Shown: positions 53,737 through 63,896, counted from the stretch's first letter. The stretch is 64,000 nucleotides of DNA from Paracoccus sp. IB05 (GCF_016405985.1 NZ_JAEFCF010000006.1:121070-185069), one strand, 5' to 3'. Notes: a model not told the origin generated them from the sequence alone. Translations and numbers: made by a program.

Positions 53737-53884
53737 CGCCACCATCCTCTCAGCCCGATCCCGTATCATCCTTCGGAACCAGTTTCGCCCTAACCGCCAT
53801 CTGTCACACGGATGTGACATCACAGTGCCATTTGCAGCGCTCTCCCGCCTGCCCGACCCTGCCTCCTGCCGAGAAAGCCCAGTC

Positions 53885-55024
53885 ATGACCCAGACCATCC
53901 TCGCCAATGCCCGCATCCTTCTGGCCGATGAAATCGTCACCGGCAATATCGTGATCCGGGACGGGCTGATTGCCGACATTGACACGGGAACAGCCCCGCA
54001 AGGCGCCGAAGAGATGCAGGGCGATCTGGTGATGCCGGGTCTCGTCGAACTGCATACCGACAACCTGGAACGCCATCTCCAGCCGCGCCCCCGCGTCGAC
54101 TGGCCCCATGCCAGCGCGATCATCGCCCATGATGCCGAACTTGCCTCGGTCGGCATCACAACCGTGTTCGACGCGCTGCGGGTCGGGTCGATCTTTTCGT
54201 CGAACAATGCCGGTTACGGCGAATATGCCAGGGCGCTTGCGCATGAAATCATGGCCCTGCGCGAGATGGGCGCGCTGAAGATCAGCCACCGCCTGCATCT
54301 GCGCGCCGAGGTCTGTTCGGAAACCCTCATCGAGGAACTCGACAAATTCGGCGCCGAGGACCGCATCGGCATTGTCAGCCTGATGGACCACACCCCGGGC
54401 CAGCGCCAGTTCCGCGACATCACGAAACTGCGCGACTATGTCATGGGCAAGCGCGGCATGTCTGAGACCCAGTTCGCCGAGCATATCGCGAGCCAGCAGG
54501 CGCTCTCGGCCCGGGTCAGTGCCGCGCATGAGGCGGCCGCCGTCCAGGCCGCGCGCCGCTACGGCGCCGTGATCGCAAGCCATGACGACACGACCGAAGA
54601 CCAGGTGGTGACCAGCCGCGAAAAGGGCGTGAGCTTTGCCGAATTCCCCACCACGGTCGAGGCTGCGCGCGCCTGCCGCGACCAGGGCATCCTGGTGATG
54701 ATGGGGGCGCCGAACCTGATCCGGGGCGGCTCGCATTCCGGCAATGTCGCGGCGGCAGATCTGGCACAGGCCGACCTCCTTGACATCCTGTCCTCGGATT
54801 ACGTGCCCTCGTCGCTTTTGTCAGCTGCGCTGATGCTGGGGGATCTCTGGGGCGACCTGCCGCGCGGCATCCGCAGCGTGACCAAAGCCCCGGCAGAGGC
54901 CGCGCGTCTCACCGATCGCGGCGAAATCGCCATCGGCAAACGCGCCGACCTGATCCGCGTCCACCGCGTCGGTGCCGCCGGGGCCATCCGCGGCACCTGG
55001 GTCGCAGGTCAGCGCGTCGGCTGA
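53885..55024 (+). CDS. phnM: RPnTP diphosphohydrolase PhnM
   Basis: This 379-residue amidohydrolase-fold enzyme converts the ribose phosphonate triphosphate to the 5-phosphate plus pyrophosphate. The metal ligands are in ELHTDNLERHLQ, and SHDDTTEDQV and the C-terminal IGKRADLIRVH are family-typical. ATG 53885 gives the standard length. The 148 bp before it contain the divergent DUF1045 promoter and probably its own promoter. Confidence 0.94.
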   Translation: MTQTILANARILLADEIVTGNIVIRDGLIADIDTGTAPQGAEEMQGDLVMPGLVELHTDNLERHLQPRPRVDWPHASAIIAHDAELASVGITTVFDALRVGSIFSSNNAGYGEYARALAHEIMALREMGALKISHRLHLRAEVCSETLIEELDKFGAEDRIGIVSLMDHTPGQRQFRDITKLRDYVMGKRGMSETQFAEHIASQQALSARVSAAHEAAAVQAARRYGAVIASHDDTTEDQVVTSREKGVSFAEFPTTVEAARACRDQGILVMMGAPNLIRGGSHSGNVAAADLAQADLLDILSSDYVPSSLLSAALMLGDLWGDLPRGIRSVTKAPAEAARLTDRGEIAIGKRADLIRVHRVGAAGAIRGTWVAGQRVG

Positions 55025-55057
55025 CCTCAGAGCAACCCGAAAAAGCTTCCGGCGAGG

Positions 55058-55094
55058 CCATTTCCCCTGACGAAAATACTCCCGCCGGAGGCTC
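55058..55094. repeat. Intergenic repeat copy 7
   Basis: CCATTTCCCCTGACGAAAAT and ACTCCCGCCGGAGGCTC match copy 6. It ends directly at the tesA stop codon, between convergent phnM and tesA. Confidence 0.6.
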
Positions 55095-55808
55095 TTAATC
55101 TGCCTGCTCTTCCCCCCGCGCCGCCGCAATCAGCCGCGTCACATCCGCCCCCAGCCCTTCGACAATCAGGATTACCCCGGCCGCATTCGGGTGGATCCCG
55201 TCAGGCTGCATCCAGGCATTCAGCGAAGCCGGGTCCGACGGATCCGCCCCCGTCGCGATCAGCCCGGCAAAGAAATTATCCGCGAGCGCCGCGCCATATT
55301 CCGCCGCCAGCTCCGGATAGATCGCATCGAAATCACGCTTGTAATCCGGCCCCCAGTTCAGCGGCGCCTTCATCCCCACGATCAGCACCGGCAGGCCCCG
55401 CGCTTTCGCGGCCTCCATGATACCGGTCATATTGGCCCGCACTTCCGCCACCGGAATGCCCCGCAGCATGTCATTGCCGCCCAGCGTCACGATCAGCGCA
55501 TCCGCCTCGGGCCCAAGCGCCCAGTCAATCCGCGACAGCCCCCCCGCCGTGGTATCGCCCGACACCCCGGCATTCAGCACAATCGCGCCCGCCCCCTGAC
55601 GGTCGAGCCAGGTCTGCAGCTGCGGCACAAACCCCTCGCCAGCCGGCAGCCCGTAGCCCGCCGTCAGACTGTCGCCAAGCGCCACAATCGTCACCGGCTC
55701 CGCAGCGATTGCCGGAGAAACCACAAGACCCAACGCAAACGTGAGGTTGCGAACACGCCGCGATGCGGCATATCCGGTCTGACCCATTCGTTTCAGGAAG
55801 TTGCGCAT
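55095..55808 (-). CDS. tesA: Arylesterase/lysophospholipase L1 (TesA-like SGNH hydrolase)
   Basis: This 237-residue exported hydrolase has a signal region (NLTFALGLVVSPAIAA) and the SGNH blocks IVALGDSLTAGYG (Ser nucleophile), NAGVSGDTT, LGGNDMLRG and the C-terminal DGIHPNAAG (Asp-His). It acts on thioesters, lysophospholipids or aryl esters in the periplasm. ATG 55808 overlaps the start codon of the divergent ABC ATPase; ATG 55787 is an alternative. A tesA-ybbAP divergent pair is also known in E. coli. Confidence 0.9.
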   Translation of the reverse strand: MRNFLKRMGQTGYAASRRVRNLTFALGLVVSPAIAAEPVTIVALGDSLTAGYGLPAGEGFVPQLQTWLDRQGAGAIVLNAGVSGDTTAGGLSRIDWALGPEADALIVTLGGNDMLRGIPVAEVRANMTGIMEAAKARGLPVLIVGMKAPLNWGPDYKRDFDAIYPELAAEYGAALADNFFAGLIATGADPSDPASLNAWMQPDGIHPNAAGVILIVEGLGADVTRLIAAARGEEQAD

Positions 55809-56538
55809 GACCGGGACCGTCCTTTCACTGACCGATATTGGCCTCACCCTTCAGGGCAATGCCGGGTCGGTGCCGATCCTGCGGGGCATCTCGCTCAAGG
55901 TCAACCAGGGGGAAACCCTGGCTCTGACCGGTCCCTCCGGTTCTGGCAAAAGCTCGCTTCTGATGCTGATGGGCGGCCTTGAGCGCGCGACATCCGGCCA
56001 GGTCGAGGCGCTCGGCCAGGATCTCGGCCGCATGGATGAAGACCAGCTCGCGAAATTCCGGCGCGGCAATATGGGCGTGGTGTTCCAGTCTTTCCACCTG
56101 ATCCCGAACATGACCGCGCTGGAAAACGTGGCCCTGCCGCTGGAGCTGGGTGGCGAGAAAGACGCCTTCGCCCGTGCGAAATCTGAACTGGAAGCCGTGG
56201 GTCTGGGTCACCGTATCGACCATTACCCGGCGCAGCTTTCCGGCGGCGAACAGCAGCGCGTGGCGCTGGCCCGCGCCATCGTCGCCCGTCCGCCGATCCT
56301 GCTGGCCGATGAGCCGACCGGCAATCTTGACGGGGTCAATGGCCAGGCGATCATGGATCTGCTCTTCGCGCTGAGGGACCGGGACGGATCGTCCCTGATC
56401 ATGGTCACCCATGCGCCGGAGCTGGCCGAACGCTGCGACCGGGTGCTGCGGCTGATCGATGGCCAGATCGTGCCAGACCAGACCGCGTCAGGCCCGATCC
56501 AGACTGGCCCGACCGCATCAGGCCAGGTGGTCGCATGA
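55807..56538 (+). CDS. ybbA: ABC transporter ATP-binding protein (YbbA-like)
   Basis: This 243-residue MacB/LolD-type ATPase has Walker A GPSGSGKSS, signature LSGGEQQRVALARAI and Walker B ILLADEPTGNLD. The last about 20 residues are a Thr/Ser/Gly/Pro tail with a repeated [QA]-TASG-[PQ] pattern. Its ATG overlaps the tesA ATG on the other strand; AGGAAG lies upstream. It overlaps the permease gene by 4 nt. Confidence 0.92.
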   Translation: MTGTVLSLTDIGLTLQGNAGSVPILRGISLKVNQGETLALTGPSGSGKSSLLMLMGGLERATSGQVEALGQDLGRMDEDQLAKFRRGNMGVVFQSFHLIPNMTALENVALPLELGGEKDAFARAKSELEAVGLGHRIDHYPAQLSGGEQQRVALARAIVARPPILLADEPTGNLDGVNGQAIMDLLFALRDRDGSSLIMVTHAPELAERCDRVLRLIDGQIVPDQTASGPIQTGPTASGQVVA

Positions 56539-59042
56539 GCCTCGCCTTCCGTATCGCGGCCCGCGAGCTCCGGGGCGGGCTCCGGGGGCTGCGCGTCTTC
56601 CTCATCTGCCTCGCGCTTGGTGTGGCGGCGATTGCCGGGGTGGCGACGCTGCGGGCCTCGATCCAGGCCGGGCTGGCCGATCAGGGCTCGGTGCTCCTCG
56701 GCGGCGATGCCGAAATGCGCTTCACCTACCGTTTCGCGAGTGACGCCGAGCGCGCCTTCATGGCCAGCCATGCAGAACGCGTGTCGGAGATTGTCGATTT
56801 CCGTTCGATGGCGATCACGCCGGAGGACCAGGCGCTGACCCAGGTCAAGGCCATCGACACCGCCTGGCCGCTTTACGGCACGGTCACGCTTGACCCGGCT
56901 CTTCCGCTGGACCAGGCGCTGGCGGGGCAAAATGGCCTGCCCGGCGCAGTGCTCGACCCTTTGCTGATCGAACGCCTCGGGCTGGAGATCGGCGACACAT
57001 TCTCCCTTGGCACCCAGAGCTTTGTGGTTATGGCTGCACTGCTGGATGAGCCCGACGGCGGCGCCGACAGTTTCTCACTTGGGCCGCGCAGCATCGTCGC
57101 CACACCGGCGCTGGCGACATCGGGGCTTCTCGCCCCCGGCACGCTCTATGAGACGAAATACCGCCTGGCGCTGGCGCCAGGGACCGATCTCGAAACGCTG
57201 GAAAAGACCGCAAAACAGGCCTTCCACGACTCGGGTATGCGCTGGACCGACAGCCGCCGCCCCGCCCCGGGGATCGAGCGTTTTATCGACCGGATGGGGT
57301 CTTTTCTTGTTCTCGTCGGGCTGGCGGGGCTGGCGGTGGGCGGTGTCGGTATCTCAGCCGCCGTCCGGGCCTGGCTTCAGGGCAAGGAAAAGACCATCGC
57401 GACGCTGAAGACGATCGGGGCCTCTTCGGGGCTGATCTTCTCGACCTATCTGATCCAGGTCGCGGTGCTGACGCTGGCCGGGATCGTGCTGGGGCTGATC
57501 ATCGGCGCGGGCGTGCCACTGCTGGCGGCGCCCTGGATCGAGGCTTCGCTGCCCTTCCCGGCAAAGGTCGGCGTCGCACCCGCCGCCCTTGCTGAGGCCG
57601 CGTTTTACGGCGCGCTGACGGCGCTGATCTTCACCCTTCTGCCGCTGGCGCGGGCCGAGCGTATCCGGGCGGCAGCGCTTTATCGCGGCGGCGCTGCGGG
57701 CTGGCCGCGCAAACGCTGGCTGATCGTGCTGACGGGCCTGATCCTGCTTCTGATCGTGGTGGCGGTCTTCACCTCGGGCATTCCCGAACTGGCGCTTGGC
57801 ACGGCCGGCGGCGTGCTGGCCGCGCTTGCGGTTCTGGCGCTGGCCGCCTGGGGTCTCAGACGGATCGCGCGGCGCCTGTCGCACAGCCGCATGGCACAGG
57901 GCCGCCCGGGTCTGCGCGCCGCCCTTGCCGCGATTGGTGGCCCCGGATCCGAGGCCCTGCCGGTGATCCTGTCACTGGGCCTCGGGCTTTCGGTGCTGGC
58001 CGCTGTCGGGCAGATCGACGCCAATCTGCGCGCCGCCATTGACCGTGACCTGCCGACACGGGCGCCGGCCTTCTTCTTTGTCGATATCCAGCCCGACCAG
58101 ATCGGCCCCTTCATCGACATGGCGCAGGCCAATACCGCCGTCAGCCAGTATGAAACCGCGCCGATGCTGCGCGGCGTGGTCACCGGCGTGAATGGCCGCC
58201 CCGCGCGCGAGGTCATCGGCGAGCATTGGATCATTCGCGGCGATCGTGGCGTCTCTTATGCCGCTGCGATGCCCGAGGGCACAAAGATCACCGCCGGCTC
58301 CTGGTGGCCGGATGACTATCAGGGCGCGCCGCAGATCAGCCTTTCGGCCCAGGTCGCGGAAGAGACCGGGCTGAAAATCGGCGATGAGATGACGGTCAAT
58401 ATTCTGGGCCGCGACATCACCGGCACCATCACCTCGCTGCGCGAAGTCGATTTCTCGAATGCGGGAATGGGCTTTGTCATCGTGATGAACGAGGCCGCTT
58501 TGCGCGGCGCGCCGCACAGCCATATCGCCACGCTCTATGCGCCCCCGGAGGCCGAAGCGACCATCCTGCGCGAGGTGACCAAAGCCTGGCCGAACATCAC
58601 CGCGATCCGCATCCGCGAGGCGGTGGACCGGGTGTCCGAGGCGCTTTCGGCCATCGCGACCGCCACGGCCTGGGCGGCGGCGGGAACCCTCCTGACCGGC
58701 TTTGCAGTGCTGATCGGCACGGCGGCAGCAGGGGAACGGCGCCGCGCCCGCGAGGCCGCGATCCTCAAAGTTCTGGGTGCCACCCGGGCGCGGATCATCG
58801 CGAGCTTCACGCTGCGCGCCGCGATTCTCGGGCTGGCGGCCGGTCTTGTCTCGGTGATTGCCGGCGCGATCTCGTCCTGGGCGGTGATGTATTTCGTGAT
58901 GGAAAGCAGCTGGCGGTTCGAGCCGGCCTCGGCCGCGTTGATCATCCTCGGCGGCGTGGCGGCGGTTTTGCTGGCGGGGCTGGTCTTTGCCGGGCGGACG
59001 CTGGCGGTCAAACCGGCGCAGGTCTTGCGCGAAGACGGTTAA
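56535..59042 (+). CDS. ybbP: ABC transporter permease (YbbP-like, FtsX family)
   Basis: This 835-residue permease has ten transmembrane helices in the duplicated FtsX/MacB arrangement. A first helix (VFLICLALGVAAIAGVATL) and large periplasmic domain are followed by three helices, a middle helix pair, a second periplasmic domain, and three C-terminal helices. With YbbA it forms a type VII-like complex that may move lipids or release TesA-type enzymes. It overlaps the convergent kinase gene by 4 bp. Confidence 0.9.
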   Translation: MSLAFRIAARELRGGLRGLRVFLICLALGVAAIAGVATLRASIQAGLADQGSVLLGGDAEMRFTYRFASDAERAFMASHAERVSEIVDFRSMAITPEDQALTQVKAIDTAWPLYGTVTLDPALPLDQALAGQNGLPGAVLDPLLIERLGLEIGDTFSLGTQSFVVMAALLDEPDGGADSFSLGPRSIVATPALATSGLLAPGTLYETKYRLALAPGTDLETLEKTAKQAFHDSGMRWTDSRRPAPGIERFIDRMGSFLVLVGLAGLAVGGVGISAAVRAWLQGKEKTIATLKTIGASSGLIFSTYLIQVAVLTLAGIVLGLIIGAGVPLLAAPWIEASLPFPAKVGVAPAALAEAAFYGALTALIFTLLPLARAERIRAAALYRGGAAGWPRKRWLIVLTGLILLLIVVAVFTSGIPELALGTAGGVLAALAVLALAAWGLRRIARRLSHSRMAQGRPGLRAALAAIGGPGSEALPVILSLGLGLSVLAAVGQIDANLRAAIDRDLPTRAPAFFFVDIQPDQIGPFIDMAQANTAVSQYETAPMLRGVVTGVNGRPAREVIGEHWIIRGDRGVSYAAAMPEGTKITAGSWWPDDYQGAPQISLSAQVAEETGLKIGDEMTVNILGRDITGTITSLREVDFSNAGMGFVIVMNEAALRGAPHSHIATLYAPPEAEATILREVTKAWPNITAIRIREAVDRVSEALSAIATATAWAAAGTLLTGFAVLIGTAAAGERRRAREAAILKVLGATRARIIASFTLRAAILGLAAGLVSVIAGAISSWAVMYFVMESSWRFEPASAALIILGGVAAVLLAGLVFAGRTLAVKPAQVLREDG

Positions 59043-59773
59043 CCGTCCCGCCGGAAGCCCGCCAGCCGTGCAAGCGTCAGCGGGATCGCGCGGAATTCGC
59101 GGCTGCGCGGTTTGAACCTGGTCACAAGGCGCGCCAGTGGTTTCAGCCAGCCCAGCCAGAAGGCCAGCCGTCCGGCACGCGCCAGGGCGCCTTCCGGGGC
59201 ATTGACGCGGTAAGCCTCCAGGGCGGCCTCGAGGAAACGCGGATCATCCGGCCAGCGCGCGAAACAGCTTTGCGTGAAGATCACGATATCCAGCGCCTGC
59301 CAGAAACCACTGCGATGCGCGGCGGAAAAGCGTTCGAGATCAATGAAACGCGCGGTGGTGCCGTCCCAGCAGATATCACGCGGCGCCGGGCGACCATGCG
59401 ACAGCCCGGCCCAGTGCAACAACCCGAGCGCCCGCCCGGCTGCGGCAAAGGCGGCACGCGTTCCGGGATCATCACCCGCCTCTTCCACCAGGATCTGCAG
59501 CGTCGGACCGGCATCGGGGAGGAGGAAGAAATCCGCCCCCTCCATGGCGATTTCAGGCACCGGAATGCCCTTCTGCGCCAGGGTTTTCAGGCCATTGCGT
59601 TCGGCCTCGAAAGCGCGGGACGGGTCACCCTTTTGCAGCCTGAGCCTCAGCGACAGGCGCTCCACCCGTTTCAGCCACCAGGTCCGGCCCCCTTCCGAAA
59701 CGAGCCGTGTCACCCGGCGCGGAGGCTCCTCCAGCACCTGTTCCACCTTATGCGACAGGTCATTGTCGCTCAT
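59039..59773 (-). CDS. Lipopolysaccharide-kinase-like (WaaP/Bud32 fold) protein
   Basis: This 244-residue protein resembles the Kdo/WaaP and Bud32 kinases. The likely ATP lysine is in TWWLKRVERL, the catalytic loop is LSHGRPAPRDICWD and the metal motif is ARFIDLERF (DLE for DFG). The substrate could be a lipid A/LPS sugar or a protein. The basic, hydrophobic C-terminal part suggests membrane contact. It follows a membrane-protein gene on the minus strand, 44 bp downstream. Confidence 0.72.
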   Translation of the reverse strand: MSDNDLSHKVEQVLEEPPRRVTRLVSEGGRTWWLKRVERLSLRLRLQKGDPSRAFEAERNGLKTLAQKGIPVPEIAMEGADFFLLPDAGPTLQILVEEAGDDPGTRAAFAAAGRALGLLHWAGLSHGRPAPRDICWDGTTARFIDLERFSAAHRSGFWQALDIVIFTQSCFARWPDDPRFLEAALEAYRVNAPEGALARAGRLAFWLGWLKPLARLVTRFKPRSREFRAIPLTLARLAGFRRDG

Positions 59774-59817
59774 CGCCTGCCCTTCCGTTCTGCCCTCTGG
59801 CCTGTCGCGCGGCCTCC

Positions 59818-60324
59818 TCAGCGGCGCTGCCGGGTCTTCAGCGCGGCCAGTCTGGCCTGTTGTTTTTCCCAGCCATTCAGCCCCAGCCAGAAGCCAAACC
59901 GGACCACCAAAGTCAAAAGCACCAACAGCGCCGCACCGAGGATGCTGCCGAACACCAGATCATCGCGGGTAAAACCGTTGCGGAAGGAAAGTTCCGGCCA
60001 GGCACCGCTGGAGGCGATGGCCCAGATCAGCGCGCCGTTCAGCGCAAGCGTCAGCAAAGTGGCCAGAAGCGCAATCCACCATTGCCGGCCCGGGGTGGGA
60101 CGGCCTTCGCGTCTGGCCCAGAAAGAGGACATCGACATGGCGGCAATCATCGGGACCACCACCCCCATCGCACTGTTTTGCGAGGAGCTGGTGAAGACCT
60201 GGTCTGCCACCATCCAGATCACCGCGACGATCACGATCCCGAACAGCATGAAGGCAAGGTAAACCAGCAGCAAAACACTGGTGGAGACCCGCTTTTTCGG
60301 GACGGCAAGGGGATCGGAAGACAT
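59818..60324 (-). CDS. Membrane protein, ABZJ_00895-like
   Basis: This 168-residue protein has four transmembrane helices (for example LLLVYLAFMLFGIVIVAVIW and LATLLTLALNGALIWAI) and a basic C-terminus. It looks like the ABZJ_00895 family of small membrane proteins of unknown function, but I am not certain. ATG 60324 gives a natural N-terminus. It is probably cotranscribed with the kinase-like gene. Confidence 0.6.
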   Translation of the reverse strand: MSSDPLAVPKKRVSTSVLLLVYLAFMLFGIVIVAVIWMVADQVFTSSSQNSAMGVVVPMIAAMSMSSFWARREGRPTPGRQWWIALLATLLTLALNGALIWAIASSGAWPELSFRNGFTRDDLVFGSILGAALLVLLTLVVRFGFWLGLNGWEKQQARLAALKTRQRR

Positions 60325-60409
60325 AGGGCACCTTTGACTGAAATCTGCGGCACCATCGCTGATCTGGTGCGAGATGACAATCTCTGCACCCCTTTGGCGG
60401 GCGGCGGAT

Positions 60410-60445
60410 GCCTCCGGCGGGAGTATTTGTATCAAGAGGAAATGG
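60410..60445. repeat. Intergenic repeat copy 8 (inverse orientation)
   Basis: GCCTCCGGCGGGAGTATTT and GTATCAAGAGGAAATGG are the reverse complement of the sub-type at copies 6 and 7. It lies in the divergent space between the membrane-protein gene and hemE. Confidence 0.6.
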
Positions 60446-60553
60446 GAGAAGCACGCGCGGCAGATGGACGCGCCGGGGGGCTTTGCAGGCGGATGGTCGC
60501 TTGACTTGTGGTCGCAGGCGGGGCACGGCGCTTTGGATAAGCCGGAGGTTGCC

Positions 60554-61588
60554 ATGAGCGAGAAAAAGATCCTGCGCGCCCTGAGGGGAGAGGTTCAGCC
60601 GGTGCCGCCGGTCTGGATGATGCGCCAGGCAGGCCGTTACCTGCCGGAATATCGCGCGACCCGGGCCGAGGCGGGCGACTTCCTCAGGCTGTGCTACAAT
60701 TCCGACCTTGCGGCGGAAGTGACCCTGCAGCCGATCCGGCGCTACGGGTTCGATGCGGCGATCCTGTTTGCCGATATCCTGCTTTTGCCCCAGGCGCTCG
60801 GGCGGGAATTGTGGTTCGAGACCGGCGAAGGGCCGCGGATGGAGACCACGACCACAGCGGCGGAGGTGGCGGCTTTGCGCCCGGATGAGGCGATCCATGA
60901 GACCCTGGCGCCGGTCTATCAGACGCTGCGGATCCTGAAGCGCGAGCTGCCGGCAGAGACCACGCTGATCGGCTTTGCCGGCGCGCCCTGGACGGTCGCG
61001 ACCTATATGATCGCGGGGCGCGGCAAAGAGGAACAGGCGGGCGCGCATCGCCTGAAACGCGAGGATCGCGCCACGTTCGAGGCGCTGATCGACCGGCTGA
61101 CCGGCGCAACGATCGAATATCTCTCGGCCCAGGTCGAGGCCGGGGCCGAGGTGATCAAGCTGTTCGACAGCTGGGCCGGCAGCCTGAAAGGCCAGGATTT
61201 TCAGGATTTTGCGGTGAAGCCGGCGGCGAAGATCATCGCCGCGCTGAAAGCCCGCCATCCCGGCCTGCCGGTGATCGCCTTCCCGCGCGAGGCAGGCGCG
61301 GGCTATATCGGTTTCGCAGGCGCGACCGGCGCCGATTGTGTCGCGGTGGACAATTCGGTCAGCCCGGAATGGGCGGCGGAACAGGTGCAGAAAGAGGTCT
61401 GCGTCCAGGGCAATCTGGCACCGCATCATCTGGTCACCGGCGGTGAAGATCTGATCCGCGAGACCCGCCATGTCGTGCGCGCCTTCTCGAAAGGCCCGCA
61501 TATCTTCAATCTCGGCCATGGCATCACCCCTGATGCGGATCCCGACAATGTGCAGCGCATGATCGACGCCGTTCGGGAAGGGGGATGA
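60554..61588 (+). CDS. hemE: Uroporphyrinogen decarboxylase
   Basis: This 344-residue TIM-barrel enzyme decarboxylates uroporphyrinogen III to coproporphyrinogen III in heme and chlorophyll synthesis. The signature [18 protein letters not shown] is at the N-terminus; [20 protein letters not shown] and [18 protein letters not shown] are conserved. GGAGG precedes ATG 60554. It overlaps the next gene by 4 nt. Confidence 0.97.
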   Translation: MSEKKILRALRGEVQPVPPVWMMRQAGRYLPEYRATRAEAGDFLRLCYNSDLAAEVTLQPIRRYGFDAAILFADILLLPQALGRELWFETGEGPRMETTTTAAEVAALRPDEAIHETLAPVYQTLRILKRELPAETTLIGFAGAPWTVATYMIAGRGKEEQAGAHRLKREDRATFEALIDRLTGATIEYLSAQVEAGAEVIKLFDSWAGSLKGQDFQDFAVKPAAKIIAALKARHPGLPVIAFPREAGAGYIGFAGATGADCVAVDNSVSPEWAAEQVQKEVCVQGNLAPHHLVTGGEDLIRETRHVVRAFSKGPHIFNLGHGITPDADPDNVQRMIDAVREGG

Positions 61589-62541
61589 GCCTCAGCACAT
61601 CCCTGCCCCTTGCCCGGCGCCGGCGCCCTCTTCTTTGGGGGCTGGCGGCTCTTGTGCTGGCGGGCGGCGGCTTCTGGCTCTGGGCCTCGGGGCTGTTCGG
61701 GCTCGGGCTGCAATATCTGAACATGCGCCAGACCGCAGCCGACTGGCAGGAAAAGGGGATCTGGCTGCCCTATTACAATGCGCAGATCGAGGCGCAGCCG
61801 GTGGCGGGAGTGGAGAGCAACCTATCCGGCCTGACCTGGGCGCCCGAAAGCGACACGCTCTTTGCGGTGATCAACCGCCCGCCGGGAATTGCGGAACTGT
61901 CGACAGAGGGAGCACTTTTGCGGCTGATCCCGCTGGTCGGCGCGGTGGATCCGGAGGGGATTTCCCATGTGGAGGGCACGGTCTTTGTCATCTCCGATGA
62001 GGCGCGGCAAAGCCTGAACTGGGTGGTGATCGCTCCGGAGACCCGCGAAGTCGATCTGGCAGGCTCACCAGAACTGGTGTTGAACTACGGAACGTACCAC
62101 AATATGGGCTTTGAGGGTGTCTCCTGGGACAGCGCGCGTGAAGAGCTGTTCATCGCCCAGGAAATGCTGCCGATCCGGGTGCTGCGGGTCAGGGGTCTGA
62201 CTGAGGCGATTGCCGGTGAGGGCTTTTCGATCAGCGTGACCGAATGGGCGCCCGGAGACCGCTTTGGCCATTTCACCACCGATCTTTCCTCGCTTTCAGC
62301 CCATGATGCGACCGGCAATCTGCTGCTTTTGTCGGATATGACCGGCGCGCTGGCCGAATATGCGCCGGATGGCAGCCCGCTCAGTGTGATGCCGCTCTGG
62401 TCCGGCTGGCATGGGCTGCGCGACGATGTCCCCCAGGCCGAAGGGCTGGCAGTTGATGCAAGGGGAGACATTTACATCGTGTCGGAGCCGAACCTCTTCT
62501 ACCGCTTCAGCCGCGATCCGGCACCCGTCTGGGCAGAGTGA
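61585..62541 (+). CDS. SdiA-regulated-like (YjiK) beta-propeller protein
   Basis: This 318-residue protein has an N-terminal anchor helix ([23 protein letters not shown]) and an extracytoplasmic domain with propeller-like repeats. [38 protein letters not shown] and [17 protein letters not shown] are typical of SdiA-regulated/YjiK proteins. It overlaps hemE by 4 nt (ATGA), so it is translated with it, although no functional link to heme synthesis is known. Confidence 0.85.
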   Translation: MSLSTSLPLARRRRPLLWGLAALVLAGGGFWLWASGLFGLGLQYLNMRQTAADWQEKGIWLPYYNAQIEAQPVAGVESNLSGLTWAPESDTLFAVINRPPGIAELSTEGALLRLIPLVGAVDPEGISHVEGTVFVISDEARQSLNWVVIAPETREVDLAGSPELVLNYGTYHNMGFEGVSWDSAREELFIAQEMLPIRVLRVRGLTEAIAGEGFSISVTEWAPGDRFGHFTTDLSSLSAHDATGNLLLLSDMTGALAEYAPDGSPLSVMPLWSGWHGLRDDVPQAEGLAVDARGDIYIVSEPNLFYRFSRDPAPVWAE

Positions 62542-62607
62542 GAGTGCTTGTCTTCCCTCGGTGATCCGGCATAGCCTGGCGATCACTTCCTGATTGCAGA
62601 GCCTGAT

Positions 62608-62784
62608 TTGACCACGTCTTTCAAAGGCTTTTACGCCGACTGGCGCGACAAAACCGGCAGCGGCTATTTCACGCTGTTTTTCCTGAGCAGTCTGCTGCTG
62701 TGGAACTGGCGGGCGGTGCTGATCCTGTTTGCCGCTGACGTCGCCCCCAGCTTCTATCCAGCGAGAGCGAGACTCCGGGTTTGA
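62608..62784 (+). pseudogene. 5' part of a membrane-protein gene cut by an IS element
   Basis: A TTG-started frame encodes TTSFKGFYADWRDKTGSG and a transmembrane segment containing LFFLSSLLLWNWRAVLILF. It then runs into IS sequence at about 62736 and stops at 62784. The start looks like a real small inner-membrane protein; the rest is not visible in the window. Confidence 0.55.
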
Positions 62785-63720
62785 GTTTTGCCTTTTTGGG
62801 CGGTTTGGGCAACGGGGTCTGGCGCGGAGCTTTGCGTGTTGCGCAGCGTCATACCCCGTTGCGGTGTGAAGGTCCGGGCGAACCCGGAAGGCGTTTGCCA
62901 GCCAGGGCGGGAGTGCGGGCGTTCCCTGTTATAGTCCGTGCGCCAGGCGGCCAGCCTGGCGCGGGCGTGGTGCAGGGACGGGAACAGGGTCTCGTTCAGC
63001 AACGCGTCGCGCAGGCGACCGTTGAAGCTCCCGATGAAGGCATGTCTCGGCTCGGCTTTCCGGGCGCGATGGAGTGCCAGTCGATCTTGCGGTCATCGGC
63101 GAAGGTCAGGATCGCGTTCGGGGTGAACTCGGTGCCCTTGTCACTGACCACCGTCACAGGCCTGGCCCGCGCCTCGAACAGCGTTGCCAGTTCCCGCGCC
63201 CCCCTTGCTCCGGACAGGGACGTGTCGGCACTCAGGGCGAGCCATTCCCGCGTGCCGTCATCGACCACAGTCATGATCCGGGGTCGGCGGCCATCGGTCA
63301 GCTGGTCCGAGACAAAACCGGGCGACCAGCGCTGGTTCGGCATGAGCGGCAGCCTCATCGGCGCCCTTGTGCCGATGGCCCGCTTGCGCCCGCCTCGACG
63401 CCGGACATGCAACCGCTCTTCGCGGCAGATGCGGGACAGGCGCTTATGGTTTACCTCAGGCCCCGCACGGCGCGAGACAAGACATGCCGTCGCCGGCAGC
63501 CGAACCGGCGACGGACCCGCGCAGCCCCTTCAGCCGTTCGCGCAGCACGGGGTCGTCCTGCCGGAGCGCCTCGTGAGCCGCATGGTCCTCCGGCAGCAGC
63601 CGATCACCCGACACGCCCGCCGTTCGCTCATCCCCTGGCCCGCCACCAGATGCCCGACCGCTTGCCGCTTTCCGGTATCGCCATGGCCCTGAGCCAGTGG
63701 CGGCGCATGGCTCTGCGTCA
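62754..63720 (-). pseudogene. IS3-family transposase OrfB, frameshifted
   Basis: The integrase-like OrfB is spread over at least three frames. SERRACRVIGCCRRTMRL comes from about 63625, RRRGGRKRAIGTRAPM from 63405, then FVSDQLTDGRRPRIMTVVDD and VVSDKGTEFTPNAILTF with two of the DDE aspartates. The C-terminal NETLFPSLHHARARLAAWR lies at 62990 in another frame. It cannot make a full transposase. Confidence 0.75.
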
Positions 63721-63896
63721 CCACTTTTTTCCCAGAAGATCTTTGAGCGCCGCATTGGCGGGCATTGCATCCGCCGGCAATCGCTTGCGGCGGGCATTCC
63801 GTTCGTCGGGAAAACAATCCCCCGGATCGTTTCCTGATCCTCCTCCACCTGCAAGATGCCGATGATCTGATCTTCGGTGAACCTGCTGCGCTTCAT
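63718..63896 (-). pseudogene. IS3-family OrfA remnant
   Basis: The N-terminus MKRSRFTEDQIIGILQ of the helix-turn-helix OrfA is present, but the middle is missing or shifted. Its end (ADAMPANAALKDLLGKKW) lies in another frame. The usual OrfA is about 90 residues; the central KHGVSDASIYKW-type block is absent. Confidence 0.7.

Noticed and set aside
62561..62586. GTGATC/GATCAC dyad after the SdiA-regulated-like gene
   Set aside because: Only 6-bp arms with a 14-nt spacer and no T-tract; too weak to call a terminator or operator.
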